Assembly: GCA_027592785.1 (NCBI GenBank)
Contig: JAQCLD010000038.1
Coordinates: 1-36,792 of the forward strand
Reading direction: 5' to 3'
DNA: 36,792 nt
Source of the DNA: Acidobacteriota bacterium
Lineage (GTDB): Bacteria; Acidobacteriota; Terriglobia; Bryobacterales; UBA6623
Shown here: positions 30,505 through 36,792 of the stretch, in pieces
Layout of the letters: each line of letters opens with the position of its first letter
Position numbering within the stretch: the stretch's first letter is position 1
The notes under the pieces: generated by a model
Told to the model about the DNA's origin: nothing
Databases searched by the model: none
What the model saw: only the letters and a program-made list of their open reading frames with translations
Position numbers and translations under genes: made by a program

Positions 30505-30573
30505 GCAGGCTCTGGAGTTGCGCGGCCGGCGTCGAAAGTAGTCTGCTAGTTGCCAAAGAGAGGGGAGACCAGA

Positions 30574-31881
30574 TTGAGCGACAAGTACTCAACTTCGCGG
30601 GCCTTGCTGGAACGAGCGCGACGTTCGTTGGCGGGAGGCGTCAGCAGCCCGTTCCGGGCCAAGCTGCCGGTACCTTTGTATTGTGCTGACGCGCGCGGCT
30701 CGCGGCTAACCGATGTCGACGGAAACGAGTACATCGACTATGCCTTGGCATGGGGTCCGCTGATCCTGGGACATTGCCATCCGGAGTTGGTGGAAGCAAT
30801 GCGCCGGCATGCGGAGATGCCGATTAACTACGGCGCGCAGCACAGGCTGGAGATCGATGTCGCCGAGAAGATTCAAGAACTCGTGCCCTGTGTAGAACGG
30901 ATGACGTTCACCTCAAGCGGCAGCGAGGCTGTTCACGTTACCTGCCGGCTGGCGCGAGCGGCCACCAAGCGGCCTCTCATTCTTCGCTTTGAGGGCCACT
31001 ACCACGGGTGGTTTGACTCGATTCTGTGGAGCTATCGCGCGACCGCCGAGCAACTGGGACCGGCTGGCGCGCCGCTGGCTGTCGCAGGCTCGCAGGGGCA
31101 ACCGGCGAACGAGTCTCAGAACTTGCTCATCGCCGGATGGAACGATCTCGATGCGCTCGAGTCCTTATTCGCACGGCACGGCGACCAGATAGCTGCCGTG
31201 ATCACCGAACCGATCCTTTGCAACAGCGGCGGCATTGCTCCGAAGCCGGGATTTCTCGAAGGACTGCGGGAGATCACCACGCGCTACGGCGCCCTGTTGG
31301 TGTTCGACGAAGTCATCACCGGTTTTCGCGTTGGACTGGGCGGGGCACAGCAACTGTTCGGAGTCACTCCAGATCTAGCTACATTCGGCAAGGCGATCGC
31401 CGGTGGCGCGACGCTCAGCGCTTTGGGCGGACGTCAAGAGATTCTGGAGTTGCTCGGCAACGGGGTTGCGTTCGGCGGCTCTTTCAACGGCAATCCGGTC
31501 GCGCTGGGCTGCGCGGAGGCGACGATCCGCACGCTCAGTCGCGATGGCGGTCAGCCTCTAAGGCATGCCGAACAGTTGGGCGAGCGGCTCAAGGAGGGCA
31601 TCCGTCAGGCTGCCAAGGACGCCGCGTTGGAAGTGCAGGTGACCGGTCACGGCGCTTGCTTTTGGGTTCACTTCACTAGCGCGGCGAATATTACGAACTA
31701 CCGGGACACGTTGGCGGACAGACGCGATCTGCTTGACCGCTACCTACGGCTGATGCTCGATGAGGGGATCTTGCTGCTGCCCGAGGGTCGAGTCTACCTA
31801 TCAGCCGTCCACACCGAAGCCGATGTCGACCAGACGCTTGAGGCCGTTCGGCGCGTCTTCGCTCAGCTCGCCGACGGCTAG
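30574..31881 (+). CDS. Class-III PLP-dependent aminotransferase, GSA-aminomutase-like
   Basis: About 435 residues from TTG 30574. It has SLAGGVSSPFRA, DVDGNEYIDYALAWGPLILG, the phosphate-binding FTSSGSEAVH, the ring-stacking FEGHYHGW, ITEPI, the PLP-nitrogen Asp245 in LLVFDEVITGFRV and the Schiff-base Lys273 in TFGKAIAGG. Glutamate-1-semialdehyde aminomutase (HemL) is the closest family I can name, but its N-S-G-T-E-A segment reads SSGSEA and the haem genes are absent, so a related aminotransferase with another substrate is equally likely. TTG 30574 has GGGGAG 6 nt upstream and beats TTG 30550. It is divergent from the mobA-like gene and convergent with the beta-lactamase-like gene. Confidence 0.87.
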   Translation: MSDKYSTSRALLERARRSLAGGVSSPFRAKLPVPLYCADARGSRLTDVDGNEYIDYALAWGPLILGHCHPELVEAMRRHAEMPINYGAQHRLEIDVAEKIQELVPCVERMTFTSSGSEAVHVTCRLARAATKRPLILRFEGHYHGWFDSILWSYRATAEQLGPAGAPLAVAGSQGQPANESQNLLIAGWNDLDALESLFARHGDQIAAVITEPILCNSGGIAPKPGFLEGLREITTRYGALLVFDEVITGFRVGLGGAQQLFGVTPDLATFGKAIAGGATLSALGGRQEILELLGNGVAFGGSFNGNPVALGCAEATIRTLSRDGGQPLRHAEQLGERLKEGIRQAAKDAALEVQVTGHGACFWVHFTSAANITNYRDTLADRRDLLDRYLRLMLDEGILLLPEGRVYLSAVHTEADVDQTLEAVRRVFAQLADG

Positions 31882-31919
31882 GCATGGCCGCGGAGTTTGC
31901 CACGCCTGCGGATGATTGA

Positions 31920-33149
31920 CTAGCGTCCGCGTAAGTCTTCCGCGACGGCGTCGAAGAATGCTGACTCGCGAACCGCGCGCCCGGCAGTAGGCTGCGGATG
32001 CCCGCTCCAGAGGACGATGACCAGGTCTACAGCCGGGTTGATGTAGATGAATTGTCCGTGGATACCCTCAGCTTGGTAGGCCAGGTCGCGACGTCCCGAG
32101 TCGGTAGTGTCGGGCCACCAAAGGTAGCCGTAGCCGAGCGGCTCACCGCCCTTGAGCGTCTTCGGCGTGGTGGCCTCGACGGTCCAGTTTTTGGGGAGGA
32201 TCGACTGGCCATTCACAACGCCGCCCTCTAAGAAGAACTGGCCGAAGCGACCATAGTCACGCAACGTTGCGCTGAAGCCGCTGCCTCCGATCTCGACGCC
32301 GCCCGGCGACTCGGTCCACCAGGTTGCGTCGGCCTCCATTCCGAGCGGTTGCCAGATGTGCTCGTGAAGATAGTCCGACAGCGGTTGGCCGAGCGCGCTC
32401 CAGAGGACTTCGGCGACAATCTGCGTTTCGCCGGTGTTGTAGTTGTTGTGAGTGCCGGGTTCGTAGGCCCGCGGAAGGCTGCTCATGACGTCAAGCGCGC
32501 CGCCGGGCTCTTGGGCGATCTGGGCCTCCAGAAGGCGGCGACGGTCCGAGGTTGGGTCCGTATAAGTCTCGCTCCACTTCACGCCCGAGGACATCATCAA
32601 CACGTCGCCTACCGATACGCCGTCGTAAGCCGTGCCGGACAGCGCGGGAACGTACCGCGTGACCGGATCCGCGAGGTCCCCAATCAGCCCCTGCTTGAGG
32701 GCGGCGCCGATGAGCGTGGATGTCACCGACTTGGCGACCGACATCGACATCCAGCGGGTGCGTTCCGTATTGCCGAGTCGGTAGCGCTCCGCTTTCAACT
32801 CGCCGTGGTGCAGCACGAGCAGCCCGGCGATTCGGTTCGTTTCCAAGAATTGGTCCAGGGAGTAGGTTATGCCGCGATCGGTAACGGCGATGTTCTCGAG
32901 AGGCTGAGCGGAGACAGGCAAGGGGCGGGGATGTGTCGAGCGTGGGACGACCCGCGACGGAAATAGGCGGTGGATGTTGCGGAACGTGTTGACCGCGATC
33001 TCGGGAGAGAGCGTGCCGTCGTAAACTTCGCGGACGGAGCCAATCGGCTCGTTCTCATGCGGGTAGGTTGAGTCCGGGGCGCAGGCCGTGGCTAGCAGTG
33101 CGAACGCGGCGAGCAGCCAAAGCCCGCGGGATTTGTGGAGCAGTGCCAT
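31920..33149 (-). CDS. Beta-lactamase-family (class C-like) serine hydrolase, putative lipoprotein
   Basis: 409 residues from ATG 33149. The leader (AAFALLATACAPD) ends in Cys23, a possible though imperfect lipobox, so the protein is probably lipid-anchored in the envelope. The class C/esterase fold shows Ser137-x-x-Lys140 in SMSVAKS, Tyr237-Asn in NNYNTGE, and HGQF in place of the KTG box. Family members are esterases, peptidases or penicillin-recognising enzymes rather than true beta-lactamases. A longer reading frame upstream (to 33575) lies opposite the dehydrogenase gene and was rejected. The ATG is 34 nt from the divergent PQQ-dehydrogenase start. Confidence 0.88.
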   Translation of the reverse strand: MALLHKSRGLWLLAAFALLATACAPDSTYPHENEPIGSVREVYDGTLSPEIAVNTFRNIHRLFPSRVVPRSTHPRPLPVSAQPLENIAVTDRGITYSLDQFLETNRIAGLLVLHHGELKAERYRLGNTERTRWMSMSVAKSVTSTLIGAALKQGLIGDLADPVTRYVPALSGTAYDGVSVGDVLMMSSGVKWSETYTDPTSDRRRLLEAQIAQEPGGALDVMSSLPRAYEPGTHNNYNTGETQIVAEVLWSALGQPLSDYLHEHIWQPLGMEADATWWTESPGGVEIGGSGFSATLRDYGRFGQFFLEGGVVNGQSILPKNWTVEATTPKTLKGGEPLGYGYLWWPDTTDSGRRDLAYQAEGIHGQFIYINPAVDLVIVLWSGHPQPTAGRAVRESAFFDAVAEDLRGR

Positions 33150-33182
33150 GAAAACTGCCAACAGTATAGAATCGTGGGCCAG

Positions 33183-35153
33183 GTGAGAGTTTTGACCGTA
33201 AGAATCGTCGGTTTGCTTCTGGGGTTGGCCATAGCCTGCGCGGCGCAGGTTGCGCCAGGGAAGAAGACGTTCGAGACGCGTTGCGTCTTGTGCCACGCCG
33301 GCGACGGCACGGGCACGGATCGGGCCCCGGCGATACTCGACTTCATTGGCGTCAACTCGGCGCAGCGGTTGGCGGCGTTGATTGGCCAGGGAAGGCCGAA
33401 TCGTGGCATGCCTGCGTTCGATTTGCCGCCGGAGGAGCTGGGCGAGTTGGTCGCTTATTTGGCGACGCTGGTGACGGAGGCGGAGACCGGCGGCGTCCGC
33501 CGCGGTGAATTGCGGCTGACCGATGGCCGGGTGTTGTCGGGCGTGATTCTGAATGAGAGCGGGTTCGATGCGCACCTACGCACAGCGGACGGCGTGATTC
33601 ATCGGCTTCGGCGTGAGGGAGATGCCTACCGCGAAGCGCCCCTTGATCCACATGTGGATTGGGCGAGTTACAACGGTAGCGATTCGGCCAACCGACATAG
33701 CGCGCTGGAGCAGATCAACCGCGAGAACGTGAGTCAACTGCGTCCGGAGTGGTTTTTCCCGGTGCCGGGGCTGCGCATGATCGAAGGGACGCCGGTTGTC
33801 GTCGAAGGCCTGATGTATGTGACGGCGCCGAATCAGGTGTTCGCGCTGGATGCCGAGACGGGTCGCCGGCTTTGGGAATATTCGCAGCCGCGCACGCCGG
33901 GTCTGATGGGCGATGCGGGGATTGGGTTGAACCGCGGCGTGGCCGTGCGCGGCAACATGCTCTACACGGTGACTGACCACGCGCATGTGATCGCTCTCAA
34001 TCGCTTGACGGGCGAATTGCTGTGGGATCGCGAGTTGGCGGATCACCGCATCCACTACGGGGCCATCGCGCCGCCGTTGGTTGTGGGCGATCTGATCATT
34101 GTCGGCATCTCGGGGGGTGATACCGGACTACGCGGATTCTTAGATGCCTACAATGCGACGACCGGCGAGAGGGCTTGGCGCTTTTGGACAATTCCCGCGC
34201 CCGGCGAGCCGCTGTCGGAGACTTGGGGCGACCCGGAGATTTTGGAGAAAGGTTGCGGTGCGACTTGGCTAACGGGCAGCTACGACGCGGAACTGGACTT
34301 GCTGTATTGGGCTGTTGGCAATCCTTGCCCGGATATGAACGGCGACAAGAGGCCGGGCGACAACCTCTACACAGACTCGGTAATCGCGCTGCGGCCGAAG
34401 ACGGGTGCGCTTGAATGGTATTTCCAGTTCACGCCGCACGACACGCATGACTGGGATGCGCAAGAGCCATTGGTACTTGTGGATGAAGTGTTCCAGGGTG
34501 AGCCGCGCAAATTGCTGCTGCAGGCGAACCGCAACGGGTTCTTCTACGTGCTCGACCGAACCAACGGCAAGTTCCTGCTCGGCGAACCCTTCGCCAGGCA
34601 AACCTGGGCGAAAGGCCTTGATGCGAATGGCCGACCGATCGTGTTGGAAGGTTCCACGCCAACCAAAGAGGGGTCGGCGGTTTGCCCAGCGATCCGCGGC
34701 GCCACGAATTGGATGGCGACGGCCTATCATCCGGGGACCAAGCTCTACTATTTGCTCGTTCACGAAGCTTGCAACGTTTACACCAAGGACGATGTGCCTT
34801 GGCAGCAAGGCCGCGGTTGGCTGAGCGGTTCGTTCACGCTGACGGCGGACTCGCTGAACAAGAAGTTCATCCGCGCGCTCGATATCCAGACCGGCAAGGT
34901 GGTTTGGGAGTACGCACAGACGGGCGAGGCGGCGACGTACTCGGGCGTGTTGTCGACCGCCGGGGACCTGGTCTTCTTCGGCGAAGACAGCGGAGCCTTC
35001 GCGGCGCTCGATGCTGAGACCGGGAAACCGCTGTGGCATTTTCAAGCGAATCAAGATTGGAAGGCGTCGGCGATGACGTATATGGTCGGCGGCCGGCAAT
35101 ACGTCGCGATCGGCTCGGGGATGGGTTTCTGGGCGTTCGCGCTGCCGGAATAG
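33183..35153 (+). CDS. PQQ-dependent dehydrogenase with an N-terminal cytochrome c domain
   Basis: About 656 residues. A signal peptide (about 1-21, IVGLLLGLAIACAAQ) precedes a cytochrome c domain (about 22-98) with haem site C34-x-x-C37-H38 and a likely axial Met76 (RGMPAFDLP). A beta linker (108-150) follows, then an eight-bladed quinoprotein propeller (about 155-656): WASYNGSDSANRHSALEQIN, AVGNPCPDMNGDKRPGDNLY, PHDTHDWDAQEP with the likely catalytic Asp, and the final GGRQYVAIGSG. Such enzymes oxidise alcohols, aldehydes or sugars in the periplasm; the fused haem would pass electrons onward. Gln, not Asp, sits where lanthanide-type enzymes have their extra Asp, hinting at calcium. GTG 33183 was chosen; TTG 33192 is possible. 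Confidence 0.9.
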   Translation: MRVLTVRIVGLLLGLAIACAAQVAPGKKTFETRCVLCHAGDGTGTDRAPAILDFIGVNSAQRLAALIGQGRPNRGMPAFDLPPEELGELVAYLATLVTEAETGGVRRGELRLTDGRVLSGVILNESGFDAHLRTADGVIHRLRREGDAYREAPLDPHVDWASYNGSDSANRHSALEQINRENVSQLRPEWFFPVPGLRMIEGTPVVVEGLMYVTAPNQVFALDAETGRRLWEYSQPRTPGLMGDAGIGLNRGVAVRGNMLYTVTDHAHVIALNRLTGELLWDRELADHRIHYGAIAPPLVVGDLIIVGISGGDTGLRGFLDAYNATTGERAWRFWTIPAPGEPLSETWGDPEILEKGCGATWLTGSYDAELDLLYWAVGNPCPDMNGDKRPGDNLYTDSVIALRPKTGALEWYFQFTPHDTHDWDAQEPLVLVDEVFQGEPRKLLLQANRNGFFYVLDRTNGKFLLGEPFARQTWAKGLDANGRPIVLEGSTPTKEGSAVCPAIRGATNWMATAYHPGTKLYYLLVHEACNVYTKDDVPWQQGRGWLSGSFTLTADSLNKKFIRALDIQTGKVVWEYAQTGEAATYSGVLSTAGDLVFFGEDSGAFAALDAETGKPLWHFQANQDWKASAMTYMVGGRQYVAIGSGMGFWAFALPE

Positions 35154-35156
35154 AAA

Positions 35157-35185
35157 GACGTGCACGGCTATGGGCCGCGCACGTC
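35157..35185. terminator. Hairpin between convergent dehydrogenase and peroxiredoxin genes
   Basis: GACGTGC...GCACGTC with an inner CGGC...GCCG (one A-C mismatch) gives an 11-bp stem and a 5-nt loop, starting 4 nt after the stop at 35153. There is no U-tract. Confidence 0.5.
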
Positions 35186-35197
35186 CTGGGAAAGGCG

Positions 35198-35857
35198 TTA
35201 CTTGGGTTGCGGCACGACCCGGATGTAGGGCTTGACCGTCTTCCAGCCGTTGGGGTACTTCTCTCTGGCTGCCTCGTCAGAGACGGAGGGGACGATGATC
35301 ACGTCGTCGCCGTTCTGCCAGTTCACGGGCGTCGCGACTTGGTGCTTGGCGGTGAGCTGCATCGAGTCGAGGGCGCGGAGCACTTCGTTGAAGTTGCGCC
35401 CGGTGCTCATGGGGTAGGCGAGCATCAGTTTGATCTTCTTGTCGGGTCCGACGATGAAGACGGTGCGCACGGTGGCGTTCGTCGCGGCGGTGCGGCCTTC
35501 TGAGGTGTCGCCAGCGTCTTCGGGCAGCATGTCGTAAAGCTTGGCCACTTTGAGTTCGGGGTCGCCGATCATCGGGTAGTTGACCTTGTGGCCTTGGGTC
35601 TCTTCGATATCGTCGGCCCACTTGCCGTGGCTGCTGACCGGGTCGACGCTCAGGCCGATGACCTTCGTGTTGCGCTTGGCGAACTCGGAGTCGAGACCGG
35701 CCATGTAGCCAAGCTCTGTCGTGCAGACTGGCGTGAAGTCCTTCGGGTGCGAGAAAAGGATGGCCCAACCATCGCCGATCCATTCGTGGAAATCAATCGT
35801 GCCTTGTGTTGTTTCGGCAGTGAAATTGGGGGCTTCGGAGTTGATGCGTAACGACAT
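35198..35857 (-). CDS. 1-Cys peroxiredoxin (Prx6 type)
   Basis: 219 residues, typical of the longer Prx6 class. The peroxidatic Cys45 is in FTPVCTTE, with HPKDFTP before it. Family text includes LSVDPVSSHGKWADDIEE, PMIGDPELKVAKLYDML, RTVFIVGPDKKIKLML and the C-terminal extension NGDDVIIVPSVSDEEA-like VSDEAAREKYPNGW. No resolving cysteine is present, so recycling needs an external thiol. It reduces hydrogen peroxide and alkyl hydroperoxides in the cytoplasm. ATG 35857 (MSLRINSEAPNF) was chosen over an upstream start at 35887. TATACT 6 nt before the ATG implies a leaderless mRNA. It is divergent from dapD. Confidence 0.95.
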   Translation of the reverse strand: MSLRINSEAPNFTAETTQGTIDFHEWIGDGWAILFSHPKDFTPVCTTELGYMAGLDSEFAKRNTKVIGLSVDPVSSHGKWADDIEETQGHKVNYPMIGDPELKVAKLYDMLPEDAGDTSEGRTAATNATVRTVFIVGPDKKIKLMLAYPMSTGRNFNEVLRALDSMQLTAKHQVATPVNWQNGDDVIIVPSVSDEAAREKYPNGWKTVKPYIRVVPQPK

Positions 35858-35863
35858 CCCAGC

Positions 35864-35869
35864 AGTATA
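35864..35869 (-). promoter_or_regulatory. Putative -10 element for a leaderless peroxiredoxin mRNA
   Basis: On the minus strand TATACT is followed by GCTGGG and then ATG 35857. Confidence 0.5.
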
Positions 35870-35954
35870 CTCCCGAGGCGAAACCAATTCAGCTACCGGT
35901 CATTCGATCGCGTTCTTTGCGCCTGGCTTGCTCTGTGAGCGAAACTAGACCCTC

Positions 35955-36792
35955 ATGCTTGCCAGCCGCATCGACGCCCTTTTCAACAAAGCCCCGGAAA
36001 CCTACGACGGCCCTGACATCGACACGTTCCACGAGTTCAAGAAGGAACTGAACGCGGGGACGGCGCGCGCGGCGGAGCCGGACGCTAGCAGCCCGCTCGG
36101 CTGGAAAGTCAACGCCTGGGTCAAACGAGGCATTCTCATCGGCTTCCGCATGGGCCATAGCGTCGACATGACCGAAGAAGGCAGCCGCCTCGCGTTCTTT
36201 GACAAATCGACCTACCCGCCGAAGACGGTTACCCTCGAGGACTCGGTGCGCATCGTGCCCGGCGGGTCGAGCATTCGTGACGGCGTTTATCTGGGCAAGA
36301 GCGTCACCTGCATGCCTCCGATGTACATCAACGTTGGGGCCTATGTCGGCGACGGCACGATGGTCGATTCGCACGCGCTGGTGGGTAGTTGCGCGCAGAT
36401 CGGCAAGAGCTGCCACTTGAGCGCGGCGGCGCAGATTGGCGGCGTTCTCGAGCCGGTGGGCGCGCTGCCGGTGATTATCGAAGACAACGTGCTCGTGGGC
36501 GGCAACTGCGGCGTTTACGAAGGCACGATCGTCAAGACTCGCGCGGTGCTTGGGGCGGGCGTGGTGCTGACTCGTTCGACGCCGGTTTACGACGTGGTCA
36601 ACGGCACGGTGCTCAAAGCGGACGGCGACCAGCCATTGGTCATTCCCGAAGGCGCTGTGGTTGTGCCGGGCTCGCGACCGATGCAGCGCGGCAAGGGGCA
36701 GGAGTGGGGCTTGGCGCTATACGCGCCGGTGATCGTCAAGTACCGCGACGAGAAGACGGACGCGAGCGTTCAGCTTGAAGAGTTCTTGCGCT
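35955..36792 (+). CDS. dapD: Tetrahydrodipicolinate N-succinyltransferase (3' end cut by the window)
   Basis: 279 codons are visible from ATG 35955 and the window ends in the next codon; as E. coli DapD has 274 residues and ends similarly, the gene is almost complete. The N-terminal helical part ([20 protein letters not shown]) leads into a left-handed beta-helix of hexapeptide repeats: [78 protein letters not shown]. These are the canonical DapD repeats, active as a trimer. The enzyme transfers succinyl from succinyl-CoA in lysine and diaminopimelate synthesis. There is no Shine-Dalgarno of note. It is divergent from the peroxiredoxin gene. Confidence 0.95.
   Translation, partial: MLASRIDALFNKAPETYDGPDIDTFHEFKKELNAGTARAAEPDASSPLGWKVNAWVKRGILIGFRMGHSVDMTEEGSRLAFFDKSTYPPKTVTLEDSVRIVPGGSSIRDGVYLGKSVTCMPPMYINVGAYVGDGTMVDSHALVGSCAQIGKSCHLSAAAQIGGVLEPVGALPVIIEDNVLVGGNCGVYEGTIVKTRAVLGAGVVLTRSTPVYDVVNGTVLKADGDQPLVIPEGAVVVPGSRPMQRGKGQEWGLALYAPVIVKYRDEKTDASVQLEEFLR

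Noticed and set aside
30574..31881. hemL assignment
   Set aside because: Key segments differ from glutamate-1-semialdehyde aminomutase and no haem genes are adjacent, so only a family name was given.
33150..33575. N-terminal extension of the beta-lactamase-like protein
   Set aside because: It overlaps the cytochrome domain of the divergent dehydrogenase, and the lipoprotein leader begins at ATG 33149.
1..36792. CRISPR array, tRNA or rRNA genes
   Set aside because: No regularly spaced repeats with unique spacers and no recognisable RNA gene were seen on either strand.

Overview
The window looks like a chromosomal segment of an acidobacterium close to Solibacter/Bryobacter (Bryobacterales). 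The best clue is the C-terminal domain of the metalloprotease at 14082-16628, which has the look of the Solibacter-type TIGR03437 domain. Supporting clues are many secreted beta-propeller, PQQ-dehydrogenase and serine-hydrolase proteins, high GC, and several start codons with no Shine-Dalgarno sequence but a -10-like hexamer 6-7 nt upstream. The taxonomic call is an inference from family content. No tRNA, rRNA or CRISPR array was recognised.

Layout. 1-102: the outer end of what looks like an IS21-type element, then short tandem repeats. 197-6880: an NHL-propeller protein, a DAACS symporter with altered cation-site residues, a signal-peptide-bearing D-2-hydroxyacid dehydrogenase, a lactonase-type propeller lipoprotein and an MFS transporter. 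6998-10719: a DUF465/YdcH-like protein and RimI-like acetyltransferase on the minus strand, then a tightly overlapping plus-strand operon folD-coaE-htrA plus a 59-residue four-cysteine protein. 10992-12576: a lipocalin, a repeat-containing gap with a decayed phzF fragment, and phzF. 12573-17155 (minus): an S41 protease, a matrixin-like metalloprotease and its 4-nt-overlapping secreted partner.

17350-23476 is the most distinctive region. A zinc-ribbon/Tic20-like membrane protein (interrupted by TGA) is followed by a nucleotide-transporter-like MFS protein fused to a HEAT-repeat domain, a stand-alone cyclic-nucleotide-binding protein, a GAF-PAS histidine kinase and a receiver protein (interrupted by TAA). 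The last four genes look like one membrane-to-phosphorelay module. Then come a pyrophosphate-type phosphofructokinase, a conserved unknown, and a minus-strand four-gene cluster (unknown secreted protein, SGNH-like protein, GalE, methyltransferase interrupted by TAG). The right end has a YrdC-domain protein, a MobA-like transferase, a class-III aminotransferase, a beta-lactamase-fold lipoprotein, a cytochrome-c/PQQ dehydrogenase, a 1-Cys peroxiredoxin and dapD running off the edge.

Three otherwise well-preserved frames carry one premature stop each (TGA, TAA, TAG). They may be real lesions, assembly errors or readthrough sites; the sequence alone cannot decide.
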